In this document: piece after piece, positions 33,908-44,444 of the stretch
Layout: each line of letters starts with the position of its first letter
Numbering within the stretch: the stretch's first letter is position 1
DNA from: Protonemura montana
Taxonomy: Eukaryota > Arthropoda > Insecta > Plecoptera > Nemouridae
Reading direction: 5' to 3'
NCBI GenBank assembly: GCA_947568835.1
Contig: OX387610.1
Span: forward strand, 16,477,050 to 16,541,049
Length of the DNA stretch: 64,000 nucleotides
The notes under the pieces: generated by a model
Told to the model about the DNA's origin: nothing
Databases searched by the model: none
The model's input: only the letters and a program-made list of their open reading frames with translations
Translations under genes and position numbers: made by a program

Positions 33908-34300
33908 GACCATCATACACGTGACCATCATACACGTGACCATCATACACATGACCATCATACACATGACCATCATACACATGACCATCATACACATGAC
34001 CATCATACACGTGACCATCATACACATGACCATCATACACATGACCATCATATACATGACCATCATACACGTGACCATCATACACATGACCATCATTCAC
34101 ATGACCATCATACACATGACCATCATACACATGACCATCATACACATGCCCATCATACACATGCCCATCATACACATGACCATCATACACATGACCATCA
34201 TACACATGACCATCATACACATGACCATCATACACATGACCATCATACACGTGACCATCATACACATGACCATCATACACATGACCATCATACACATGAC
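33908..34300. repeat. 15-bp minisatellite (GACCATCATACACAT), about 26 copies
   Basis: The unit is identical to a segment inside the neighbouring 5S-SINE repeat (GACCATCATACACAT in the 91-bp unit), so it is a nested expansion of that element. Variants have ACACGT or GCCC. His/Asp-rich ORFs on both strands are artefacts. Confidence 0.95.
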
Positions 34301-34895
34301 CAGTACTGTTCAGGAGAGAGGTTGGAGGGATGAAAGTTAAGCAGCACTGCGCTGGGTCAGGTATTGAATGGGTGACCATTATACACATGACCATCATACA
34401 CATGACCATCATACACATGACCATCATACACGTGACCATCATACACATGACCATCATACACATGACCATCATACACATGACCAGTACTCTTCGGGAGAGA
34501 GGTTGGAGGGATGAAAGTTAAGCAACACTGCGCTGGGTCAGGTATTGAATGGGTGACTATCATACACATGACCAGTTCTGTTCGGGAGAGAGGTTGGAGG
34601 GATGAAAGTTGAGCAACACTGCGCTGGGTCAGGTATTGGATGGGTGACCATCATACACATGACCAGTTCTGTTCGGGAGAGAGGTTGGAGTGATGAAAGT
34701 TATGCAACACTGCGCTGGGTCAGGTATTGGATGGGTGACCATCATACACATGACCAGTTCTGTTCGGGAGAGAGGTTGGAGGGATGAAAGTTAGTACAGC
34801 AACTTCACTCGCCTTGCTTATCAACCTCTCGACAGCATAGATTTGTGGAGGAATCCTGATGTTCGAGTTGTACCGTCCTTCGGAAGGACGTTTAA
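34301..34895 (+). mobile_element. 5S-rRNA-derived SINE, plus strand, 91-bp units with nested 15-bp repeats
   Basis: Units carry GTTAAGCARCACTGCGCTGG, then GTCAGGTATTG and GATGGGTGACC (5S C-box-like), and a GTTCGGGAGAGAGGTTGGAG body. TTAAGC-type anchors lie at 34336, 34518, 34609 and 34699. Between the first two, seven extra 15-bp copies (34372-34480) are inserted. It ends in the SINE body (34790-34895, up to CCGTCCTTCGGAAGGACG). The 5S 5' part is missing. Orientation is opposite to 26629-27400. Confidence 0.85.
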
Positions 34896-35665
34896 GCAAT
34901 ATTTCTGATAAATATGAGTGTTTCTTAGCTTTCTGTGAGTTTATTTATTTATATTATGTAACAGTACTCTGAGTTTTCTGTGAAATTCTGACGGATATTG
35001 CTCGGACAAATATGTCAGTGAATTGCAGCCATGAAGTTGAGTCAATCTGACCGCGATGCTATCTCTGTTTTAACCTAGAACAAAATGGCCGACACTAATT
35101 CCATGAATCACGGCCAGCTGATTGCACATGCAGTGACCACGTGACAATATTTAGAGGCTTTGTCTGTCGTTTGTCGTTCAATTGGGGCAGGTTAATTATT
35201 CAATCTCGGCCCGGCGTTGCCAGGGGCGACCAATATTATTACCAGTCAGTCCCGGGGATCGAAGCCGCGACTTCCTTTGTTTGATTGCTCACTTGACAGA
35301 TCTTGTTCAAATCTTGTTTAAATGGCGTTTAAAACAGATTTTAGCACTTAATTGATTGCCCACGCTAAGCCGACATTTTTAAATACTTGAATGAAGATTT
35401 TTGGATAAAAACGTAATAACAATGCAAATTTGAGTTTTGATTTGAGTGACGATTCTGGAAGACTTTGTCTTGCTACAAAAAGCATGTGTTATATTTGGTC
35501 CTGGGGTTCATTAACTTACATCGTGGAGATTTTCCAGGATCAGGTGGACTTTGTTTACAGTTGAAACCAGTCTATACTTGTTTGATCTTCTCGAAGTCCA
35601 CACCTTGTGGCAGAAGATCGAGTCTTGATGTTTAATGAAAGATGTTGCTTCTATACTGCACGTTT
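34896..35665. other. Intronic spacer
   Basis: Unique sequence without a recognised gene. It contains AAAATGGCCGAC (35082), resembling AAATGGCCG motifs at 36567 and 48480. Confidence 0.4.
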
Positions 35666-35698
35666 AGTAACTAGTTACTAGTTAAGTAACTAGTTACT
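35666..35698. other. Pair of 14-bp perfect palindromes
   Basis: AGTAACTAGTTACT occurs at 35666-35679 and again at 35685-35698, separated by AGTTA, immediately before an 11-bp array. Each is its own reverse complement. Confidence 0.85.
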
Positions 35699-36169
35699 CA
35701 AATCTAAGCGAGATCTAAGCAAGATCTAAGCAAGATCTAAGCGAGATCTAAGCAAGATCTAAGCAAGATCTAAGCAAGATCTAAGCAAGATCTAAGCGAG
35801 ATCTAAGCAAGATCTAAGCAAGATCTAAGCAAGATCTAAGCAAGATCTAAGCGAGATCTAAGCAAGATCTAAGCAAGATCTAAGCAAGATCTAAGCAAGA
35901 TCTAAGCGAGATCTAAGCAAGATCTAAGCAAGATCTAAGCAAGATCTAAGCAAGATCTAAGCAAGATCTAAGCAAGATCTAAGCAAGATCTAAGCAAGAT
36001 CTAAGCAAGATCTAAGCAAGATCTAAGCAAGATCTAAGTAAGATCTAAGCGAGATCTAAGCAAGATCTAAGCAAGATCTAAGCAAGATATAAGCAAGATC
36101 TAAGCGAGATCTAAGCAAGATCTAAGCAAGATCTAAGCAAGATCTAAGCAAGATCTAAGCAAGATCTAC
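35699..36169. repeat. 11-bp minisatellite (GCAAGATCTAA), about 43 copies
   Basis: Units contain the palindrome AGATCT. A GCGAGATCTAA variant recurs: in the left half about every fifth unit, absent over 35915-36045, then again at the right. Confidence 0.96.
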
Positions 36170-36726
36170 TTTAAGGACAATAAAGCTACGAGTTCCGGGC
36201 CGAATGTGGATGGAAACAGATGAAGCAGCTTCCCGTGACTCGGGTCATTAGGTTTGTTCTGAACGTAGCGCTCTAACGGCGGGAAACAGAACATCTGCTC
36301 CTTGCTAAACGCCTCTCTTTAAATCGCCCCCCCCTCCCCTCCCGGCCCTCCCCCCCCGCCTCCCTGTCGGAGATGACGGAGATTAGGGAGCGGGAAGATG
36401 TTTTTTATTATCTCAGTTCACTACCTGACCACCAGGTGATGCTAGCAGCACTATCATTAGAATGCGCATGCCGACAATGTATTATTAAATTTACATTTCA
36501 ATTCAACTTATGACCGATTACAATTTTGTTCATCTTCAAATGTCACCACTTTTTAAACTGTTCTTCAAAATGGCCGACCTCACAATATTCTTGCAACATT
36601 AGCCCATCAAGTCTTATGGATTACGAATCATTTTGAAGACGGCCATTTTGACCGAAAGTTCTTTTATTGAAGACTCTTTAAACACGTGACAGCTCCTCAA
36701 GGTCACCACGGCGAGGTCTGAAACCA
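36170..36726. other. Intronic spacer
   Basis: No gene recognised. C-rich tract at about 36325-36365. A TCAAGGTCA motif lies at 36698-36706 just before the next array. Confidence 0.4.
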
Positions 36727-36816
36727 CGTGACCTTGATGTGACCTTGACGTGGCCTTGATGTGACCTTGATGTGACCTTGACGTGACCTTGATGTGACCT
36801 TGATGTGACCTTGAAG
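36727..36816. repeat. 11-bp repeat GTGACCTTGAT, 8 copies
   Basis: Eight tandem units. Seven contain TGACCTTGA, the reverse complement of TCAAGGTCA; one has TGGCCTTGA. The 11-base period is about one helical turn. Confidence 0.93.
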
Positions 36817-37606
36817 TAACCACTCAAGTTAGTTGCAGAATGAACTTGAATACGCTATGACGCATTAAAGGAAGCTGGGTCCAGACTTACAGTGGCGGTC
36901 GATATCACGACACAATTGAATTTTCTTGCACAAATTTTTAGTCTTTAGTCATCATTAAATTAATAATTTTTAACTCCAATGCAAGAAGAAAATGCCGAAA
37001 GTTTGCAAACTTCTTTTTCCGCTTTTCTAGCGAGAAACATAAAAAGATCGTGATTTGGTTTCTTTTTACGGGCGTCCTTGCAGATTTCGATTACGAATAT
37101 CAACAAAGTTTGCTCTAATTTGGGAGCAAAAAAGCCATGAAACTCGCTTCAGCAAATCGTCCCGGCTCTTAGGGATAAGAGGGTGACGTAGAGGCCCCCC
37201 TTCTCTCGGGGGCAACTCTGGGGGCTGAAAGGTTATTTCGCACTCTGGCCACTCAGGACGCGTCAGGGATGGAATTATGCATGCTACTTTTTAGCGCCAT
37301 ATACACCAGTGACTGGGATGATGCCGCTCTGGCAATTTGACTGGGGGGGGAGCCCCCTCCCCCCCCAGACGAAAAAACCCTTGAAAAGACAACGCTTCGC
37401 GAGTGCTGCGCCAAGCGGCGGTGCTTTCAACTACTACGATGCCGTTGATGTAGAGTGGCGTTCCAGTGGCGTAGATAGCACGGTCCAGGAAATTCAAGGC
37501 TAGATTTGGTTTGAAAAATAGATACGATAAAATGATGCCAACTCTGAAAAGCATTACTAATTTTAGCGAATCCAAAATACGAATTCAATGCGTTTGTTTA
37601 TTGCTA
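36817..37606. other. Intronic spacer with a GC hairpin
   Basis: No gene recognised. It contains the perfect inverted repeat at 37341-37368. Short ORFs around 37291-37575 have no recognisable domain. Confidence 0.45.
37341..37368. other. Perfect 12-bp GC-rich inverted repeat
   Basis: CTGGGGGGGGAG, a CCCC loop, then CTCCCCCCCCAG. It could form a very stable hairpin in DNA or RNA. Confidence 0.85.
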
Positions 37607-37985
37607 TGTCAATTGTGTGCAGTCCCATATGATAACCAAGTTTTAAGATCCTTGTGAGCTATGCTTGTGCTTATTGCAATGTCAATTGTGTGCAGTCCCA
37701 TATGATAACCAAGTTTTAAGATCCTTGTATGCTATGCTTGTGCTTATTGCTATGTCGATTGTGTGCAGTCCCATATGATAACCAAGTTTTAAGATCCTTG
37801 TGTGCTATGCTTGTGATTATTGCTGTGTCAATTGTATGCAGTCCCATATGATAACAAAGTTTTAAGATCCTTGTGTGCTTTGATTGTGCTTATTGCTATG
37901 TCAATTGTGTGCAGTCCCATATGATAACCAAGTTTTAAGATCCTTGTGTGCTTTGATTGTGCTTATTGCTATGTCTATTGTGGTT
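37607..37985. repeat. 73-bp repeat, about 5 copies
   Basis: Unit begins GTCAATTGTGTGCAGTCCCA and continues TATGATAACCAAGTTTTAAG, ATCCTTGTGTGCTATGCTTG, TGCTTATTGCTAT. Spacing is 73 bases. Units differ by scattered substitutions. Confidence 0.9.
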
Positions 37986-38621
37986 GGACCTGTACAAGAA
38001 ACAAACCTTGATAAGACTTCGACTTAAAAGACCAATTTGAAAACACGTTATTTTTTCAAACAGTGCTATTAGTTCGATAAAAGTATACACAAGTCAATCA
38101 ATGAGTTTCCTTTCTCGCCGCGCCAACCGCACGCCACTAGATACGATCGTTGTAGACCTATCCTGGCACACTTGTGCGACCTGCAGTGGGGCACCTGCCA
38201 AAGTAGCGATGGGATGGTGAGAGGGGGGGGGGGGGAAGGGGGGGGGGGCGAAATACCACGCCTCGCAGCTAATAATTGTTTTCTAAAATGATGCCCCCCC
38301 CCCCCCCACCGAACAACGGCCACCTTTAAATGCGAGCTCTCTATCAAAACGGCAATTTCCCGTTCTCCAGCGTCGATATCTGGGATCGCTTTTCTTTCTA
38401 TTTCTTTTCTTTCTATTTCTTTTCTTTTTTTTTTCCGTCACTTTAAAAGCTGGGACAATTGGTTGGAATAAGACGCGTTTCTTCTCTTCTTTGATTAAGC
38501 ATTCTGATCTTCGACTCCGCTACTCAAAGACTGCTTATTTACTGAAATATGGTTACGATTTTTATTTAAGTTGGATTAGCATAACTCAATTCACATTAAA
38601 AAACAGAGACAATTTAGTTGC
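37986..38621. other. Intronic spacer with G, C and pyrimidine tracts
   Basis: No gene recognised. G runs at 38222-38248, a C run at about 38294-38307, and a (TTTCT)-like polypyrimidine tract at about 38391-38437. Confidence 0.45.
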
Positions 38622-39532
38622 TGCACAGATATTCCATCCTTATGAGGCAAAGACTAGCACAGATAAAGCTTGCACAGATATTCCATCCTTATGAGGTAAA
38701 GACTAGCACAGATATTCCATCCTTATGAGGCAAAGACTAGCACAGATAAAGCTTGCACAGATATTCCATCCTTATGAGGCAAAGACTAGCACAGATAAAG
38801 CTTGCACAGATATTCCATCCTTTGAGGCAAAGACTAGCACAGATATTCCATCCTTATGAGGCAAAGACTAGCACAGATAAAGCTTGCACAGATATTCCAT
38901 CCTTATGAGGCAAAGACTAGCACAGATAAAGCTTGCACAGATATTCCATCCTTATGAGACAAAGACTAGCGCAGATAAAGCTTGCACAGATATTCCATCC
39001 TTATGAGGTAAAGACTAGCACAGATAAAGCTTGCACAGATATTCCATCCTTATGAGACAAAGACTAGCACAGATAAAGCTTGCACAGATATTCCATCCTT
39101 ATGAGGCAAAGACTACCACAGATAAAGCTTGCACAGATATTCCATCCTTAAGAGGCAAAGACAAGCACAGATAAAGCTTGCACAGATATTCCATCCTTAT
39201 GAGGTAAAGACTAGCACAGATAAAGCTTGCACAGATATTCCATCCTTATGAGGCAAAGACTACCACCGACAAAGCCTGCACAGATATTCCATCCTTATGA
39301 GGCAAAGACTAGCACAGATAAAGCTTGCACAGATATTCCATCCTTATGAGGCAAAGACTAGCACAGATAAAGCTTGCACAGATATTCCATCCTTATGAGG
39401 CAAAGACTAGCACAGATAAAGCTTGCACAGATATTCCATCCTTATGAGGCAAAGACTAGCACAGATAAAGCTTGCACAGATATTCCATCCTTATGAGGCA
39501 AAGACTAGCGCAGATAAAGCTTGCACAAATGT
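38622..39532 (+). repeat. 49-bp minisatellite, about 19 copies (inverted partner at 42949-43835)
   Basis: Unit ACAGATATTCCATCCTTATG, AGGCAAAGACTAGCACAGAT, AAAGCTTGC. A few units lack the ACAGATAAAGCTTGC part. The same unit in reverse complement forms the array at 42949-43835, 3.4 kb away. Confidence 0.95.
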
Positions 39533-39731
39533 GGCTTGTAAAGCAGCCCGGAATTTAGCTATAGTCTATGTTTTGTGACGTCACGACCGCAGCGGGGTTT
39601 TGTTCCCCGGGGATTGTAACATTAATTCGTGGCCGGACACTTTTTCCCATCGCAGCAAATAACATGGAAGTGTTGCTAATGGGAACTTACTTTTTACTCT
39701 GCTCTTGTACACACAACGTTAGTTTAACACT

Positions 39732-40867
39732 TGCTGCTGAGCAAACGAGGCCGGCAACACGTGGTAACGGTAGGTGCCACCCGATGGCGCTTGCTGCTGA
39801 GCAAATGAGGCCGGCAACACGTGGTAACGGTAGGTGCCACCAGATGGCGCTTGCTGCTGAGCAAACGAGACCGGCAACACGTGGTAACGGTAGGTGCCAC
39901 CCGATGGCGCTTGCTGCTGAGCAAACGAGGCCGGCAACACGTGGTAACGGTAGGTGCCACCCGATGGCGCTTGCTGCTGAGCAGACAAGGCCGGCAACAC
40001 GCGGTAACGGTAGGTGCCACCGATGGCGCTTGCTGCTGAGCAAACGAGGCCGGCAACACGTGGTAACGGTAGGTGCCACCCGATGGCGCTTGCTGCTGAG
40101 CAAACGAGGCCGGCAACACGTGGTAACGGTAGGTGCCACCCGATGGCGCTTGCTGCTGAGCAAACGAGGCCGGCAACACGTGGTAACGGTAGGTGCCACC
40201 CGATGGCGCTTGCTGCTGAGCAAACGAGGCCGGCAACACGTGGTAACGGTAGGTGCCACCCGATGGCGCATGCTGCTGAGCAAACGAGGCCGGCAACACG
40301 TGGTAACGGTAGGTGCCACCAGATGGCGCTTGCTGCTGAGCAAACGAGGCCGGCAACACGTGGTAACGGCAGGTGCCACCCGATGGCGCTTGCTGCTGAG
40401 CAAACGAGGCCGGCAACACGTGGTAACGGTAGGTGCCACCCGATGGCGCTTGCTGCTGAGCAAACGAGGCCGGTAACACGTGGTAACGGTAGGTGCCACC
40501 AGATGGCGCTTGCTGCTGAGCAAACGAGGCCGGCAACACGTGGTAACGGTAGGTGCCACCCGATGGCGCTTGCTGCTGAGAAAACGAGGCCGGCAACACG
40601 TGGTAACGGTAGGTGCCACCCGATGGCGCTTGCTGCTGAGCAAACGAGGCCGGCAACACGTGGTAACGGTAGGTGCCACCCGATGGCGCTTGCTGCTGAG
40701 CAAACGAGACCGGCAACACGTGGTAACGGTAGGTGCCACCCGATGGCGCTTGCTGCTGAGCAAACGAGGCCGGCAACACGTGGTAACGGTAGGTGCCACC
40801 CGATGGTGCTTGCTGCTGAGCAAACGAGGCCGGCAACACGTGGTAACGGTAGGTGCCACCCGATGGT
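39732..40867 (-). repeat. 60-bp minisatellite, about 19 copies, inverted relative to 25751-26229
   Basis: Exact reverse complement of the 25751 unit (CTTGCTGCTGAGCAAACGAG and so on) in strict 60-base register, with one single-base deletion near 40020 that shifts the register of the ORFs. Several frames on both strands stay open for 300-400 codons because the unit is 20 codons long; not coding. Confidence 0.95.
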
Positions 40868-41448
40868 GCTATATGGTAGTATGTTAATACCACGCAAGGG
40901 AAAGTCCTGGCTCGACTGAATCAAGATAATCTTTCAAAAATCAACAAGCTTCCGAAACGACTCACTACGCGCCGCATTAAAAATTAACAAATTCCCCGGC
41001 CCCAGGCGCCAGGTGGCAGCTCATGTCGACAAGCCAGACAAGGAGAGCCAATAAAACAAACTCCTCCCTCTCCCCCCCTCCAATCCCTCCCACCCCTCCA
41101 ACCCCTCCAACCCTGCCACCAGCAAGCACGCGACAGATCACAACCGCATCCAAGCTCATCCAAAAACAATTACCCCTCCACCCTCCCAAACATCATCACC
41201 CACATCATCACCCCTCACGGTCGGCGCCGAGCTCGGAGGCTGCTAAACAATTGACGAGCTCAGCACACAAATCCTGACAATCATTTGGGCTCGTGAGGGG
41301 TTGGAGTGAGAAGGGGTGGTAGCAAGGGGGTGGTATCAGGGGGGCGTTTCACTTGCTGTAAATTATGCAAAGTCTTGACTAAGTGCCTCTCATCTGACGC
41401 TGTCCTCCGAGGCGTCGTCGGGCGTTACATCGGGTGCGATTGTATTGG
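40868..41448. other. Intronic spacer with C-rich tract
   Basis: No gene recognised. 41060-41225 is a C-rich, purine-poor block dominated by CCCTCC- and CCACC-like words. Confidence 0.45.
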
Positions 41449-42510
41449 TCTTAGAGAGGCGTTTAGACAGCTTGCTTGTGCTGGAGAGACGTTTAGACAG
41501 CTTGCTTGTGCTGGACAGGCGTTTAGACAGCTTGCTTGTGCTGGACAGGCGTTTAGACAGCTTGCTAGTGTTGGAGAGGCGTTTAGACAGCTTGCTAGTG
41601 TTGGAGAGGCGTTTAGACAGCTTGCTTGTGTTGGAGAGGCGTTTAGACAGCTTGCTTGAGTTGGAGAGGCGTTTAGACAGCTTGCTTGTACTGGAGAGGC
41701 GTTTAAACAGCTTGCTAGTGTTGGAGAGGCGTTTAGACAGCTTGCTTGTGCTGGAGAGGCGTTTAGACAGCTTGCTTGTACTGGAGAGGCGTTTAGATAG
41801 CTTGCTTGTACTGGAGAGGCGTTGAGACAGCTTGCTTGTGTTGGAGAGGCGTTTAGACAGCTTGCTTGTGCTGGACAGGCGTTTAGACAGCTTGCTTGTG
41901 TTGGAGAAGCGTTTAGACAGCTTGCTTGTGCTAGAGAGGCGTTTAGACAGCTTGCTTGTGTTGGAGAGGCGTTTAGACAGCTTGCTTGTGCTAGAGAGGC
42001 GTTTAGACAGCTTGCTTGTGCTGGAGAGGCGTTTAGACAGCTTGCTTGTGTTGGAGAGGCGTTTAGACAGCTTGCTTGTGTTGGAGAGGCGTTTAGACAG
42101 CTTGCTTGTGTTGGAGAGGCGTTTAGACAGCTTGCTTGTACTGGAGAGGCGTTTAGACAGCTTGCTTGTACTGGAGAGGCGTTGAGACAGCTTGCTTGTG
42201 TTGGAGAGGCGTTTAGACAGCTTGCTTGTGCTGGACAGGCGTTTAGACAGCTTGCTTGTGTTGGAGAAGCGTTTAGACAGCTTGCTTGTGTTGGAGAAGC
42301 GTTTAGACAGCTTGCTTGTACTGGAGAGGCGTTTAGACAGCTTGCTTGTGTTGGAGAGGCGTTTAGATAGCATGCTAGTGCTGGAGAGGCGTTTAGACAG
42401 CTTGCTTGTACTGGAGAGGCGTTTAGATAGCTTGCTTGTGCTGCACAGGCGTTTAGACAGCTTGCTTGTGTTGGAGAGGCGTTTAGATAGCTTGCTTGTG
42501 TTGGAGAGTC
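41449..42510. repeat. 30-bp minisatellite, about 35 copies
   Basis: Unit CTGGAGAGGCGTTTAGACAG CTTGCTTGTG in exact 30-base register, with frequent CTGG/TTGG, GACAGGC/GAGAAGC and GTG/GTA variants. Four or more frames lack stops, producing ORFs of up to 377 codons; artefacts. Confidence 0.96.
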
Positions 42511-42948
42511 GATCTTAATAAAAGATGACTTAAGTAAATTGGGGTCGAGACTGTTCAAGAAGCCTTGTGGCGAGATGAAGCTGTTGAAACGCCTCCTACC
42601 TGACAGAGATGCTGCTCCTGACGCGTGTGGCTGTTCTAACAGCTTCGAGGGGTGGGATGGGAGCTATTAGGAGCGAGGTGGGGGCGTTGAATGATTGATG
42701 CCGGCCTAATGGCTTGATGACGCTGCTGGCGTGCATTATTGAACAACTGGGGTTCGATCGGGACCCCGTCGTCTGTTCCATGTGACGTACTTCCCGGCAG
42801 CTGATCTGCGTCGCTTGCTTAGACATGATTTTTACAAGATTCACGCTCAAGGGTTTCTCAAGAGGACCGAGATTTGGTGCCTTTTTCCGATCCTGCTTTG
42901 TTTTAGTATTTCTTAAAACCTCGAAAATGTATTAAAAAACCAGTATTT
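42511..42948. other. Intronic spacer
   Basis: Unique and moderately GC-rich. I looked for an additional FAM20C exon and found none; the protein is already continuous across the intron. Confidence 0.4.
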
Positions 42949-43835
42949 TGCTTCATAAGGATGGAATATCTGTGCAAGCTTTATCTGTGCTAGTCTTTGC
43001 CTCATAAGGATGGAATATCTGTGCAAGCTTTATCTGTGCTAGTCTTTGCCTCATAAGGATGGAATATCTGTACAAGCTTTATCTGTGCTAGTCTTTGCCT
43101 CATAAGGATGGAATATCTGTACAAGCTTTATCTGTGCTAGTCTTTGCCTCATAAGGATGGAATATCTGTACAAGCTTTATCTGTGCTAGTCTTTGCCTCA
43201 TAAGGATGGAATATATGTGCAAGCTTTATCTGTGCTAGTCTTTGCCTCATAAGGATGGAATATCTGTGCAAGCTTTATCTGTGCTAGTCTTTGCCTCACA
43301 AGGATGGAATATCTGTGCAAGCTTTATCTGTGCCAGTCTTTGCCTCACAAGGATGGAATATCTGTGCAAGCTTTATCTGCGCTAGTCTTTGTCTCATAAG
43401 GATGGAATATCTGTGCAAGCTTTATCTGTGTTAGTCTTTGCCTCATAAGGATGTAATATCTGTGCAAGCTTTATCTGTGCTAGTCTTTGCCTCATAAGGA
43501 TGGAATATCTGTGCAAGCTTTATCTGTGCTAGTCTTTGCCACATAAAGATGGAATATCTGTGCAAGCTTTATCTGTGCTAGTCTTTGCCTCATAAGGATG
43601 GAATATCAGTGCAAGCTTTATCTGTGCTAGTCTTTGCCTCATAAGGATGGAATATCTGTACAAGCTTTATCTGTGCTAGTCTTTGCCTCATAAGGATGGA
43701 ATATCTGTGCAAGCTTTATCTGTGCTAGTCTTTGCCTCATAAGGATGGAATATCTGTGCAAGCTTTATCTGTGCTAGTCTTTGCCTCATAAGGATGGAAT
43801 ATCTGTGCAAGCTTTATCTGTGATAGTCTTTGCCT
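42949..43835 (-). repeat. 49-bp minisatellite, about 18 copies, inverted relative to 38622-39532
   Basis: Units GCAAGCTTTATCTGTGCTAG, TCTTTGCCTCATAAGGATGG, AATATCTGT. The same family as the 38622 array in the opposite direction. Register is constant at 49 bases. Confidence 0.95.
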
Positions 43836-43837
43836 CT

Positions 43838-44212
43838 CATCTTGTATCTTGTATCTTGTATCTTGTAATAAGGACAGAACGGTTTGGCAGGTTAGAAACA
43901 CCGGTTCTCGTTAGATCACCGAAGTTAAGCAACACTGCGCTGAGTCAGATATTGGATGGGTGACTATCATATTCATGACCAGTTATGTTCGGGAGAGAGG
44001 TTGGAGGGATGAAAGTTAGTACAGCAACTTCATTCGCACTGCTTATCAACCTCTCGACAGCATGGATTTGTGGAGGAATCCTGCTGTTCGAGTTGTACCG
44101 TCCTTCGAAAGGGATGTAAAGCCGGTGGTCCCCTTGGTCTTCGACAGGTGTAGGCTACGTGCCGGCACCGGGTTTCCCCTCCTCCCTTCTAGGCTAGGTT
44201 AGGTTTATCATC
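43838..44212 (+). mobile_element. 5S-rRNA-derived SINE, single-unit copy
   Basis: After four TCTTGTA copies (about 43839-43868), the head GAAACACCGGTTCTCGTTAG then ATCACCGAAGTTAAGCAAC and TTGGATGGGTGAC reads as the internal control region of 5S rRNA. It is followed by GTTCGGGAGAGAGGTTGGAG and a body with AAAGCCGGTGGTCCCCTTGG and CACCGGGTTTCCCCTCCTCC. This copy shows the unexpanded layout of the element, about 330 bp, and helps to read the other two. Confidence 0.87.
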
Positions 44213-44358
44213 ATCCTTATCATCATCCACTCATTCACCGACGCCATTAGACCAGTGCCGCATGGCCAGTTGTCAAAACAGTGCCTCGTTAAACACCACC
44301 AATAATAATAATTGTAATAAGGAAGCTTCATCCAAGATTGTGGGACAATACCAACAGA

Positions 44359-44412
44359 TCACGGGAAATGGTCTTATCACGGGACATGGTCTTATCACGG
44401 GACATGGTCTTA
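44359..44412. repeat. 18-bp triplication before the last FAM20C exon
   Basis: TCACGGGAMATGGTCTTA three times, ending 32 bases before the exon, so it covers the likely branch-point region. Confidence 0.85.
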
Positions 44413-44444
44413 TATGGGTTACATGGGATGAATCTTGCCACCAG

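Larger units (their letters stand above)
25394..44444 (+). other. FAM20C-like last intron, 19 kb, tandem-repeat rich
   Basis: The intron joins the catalytic exon to the terminal exon. The phase matches (AG|G gives Arg) and the joined protein aligns without a gap to the family. Over half of its 19,051 bases is tandem arrays with units of 7, 10, 11, 12, 15, 30, 49, 52, 60, 72, 73 and 91 bp, several derived from SINEs. The acceptor (CTTGCCACCAG) has a weak pyrimidine tract. Confidence 0.85.

Noticed and set aside
39568-40924. ORFs of 300-400 codons on both strands in the 60-bp array
   Set aside because: The 60-bp unit is 20 codons long, so any stop-free frame stays open. Frames on both strands are equally long, which argues against selection for coding.
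42596-42850. Possible extra exon in the GC-richer block before the second 49-bp array
   Set aside because: No match to FAM20C, and the joined protein is complete without it.
43880-43960. Genuine 5S rRNA gene
   Set aside because: Only the internal region resembles 5S. The 5' and 3' stem sequences are absent and it is joined to a SINE body shared with two other loci.
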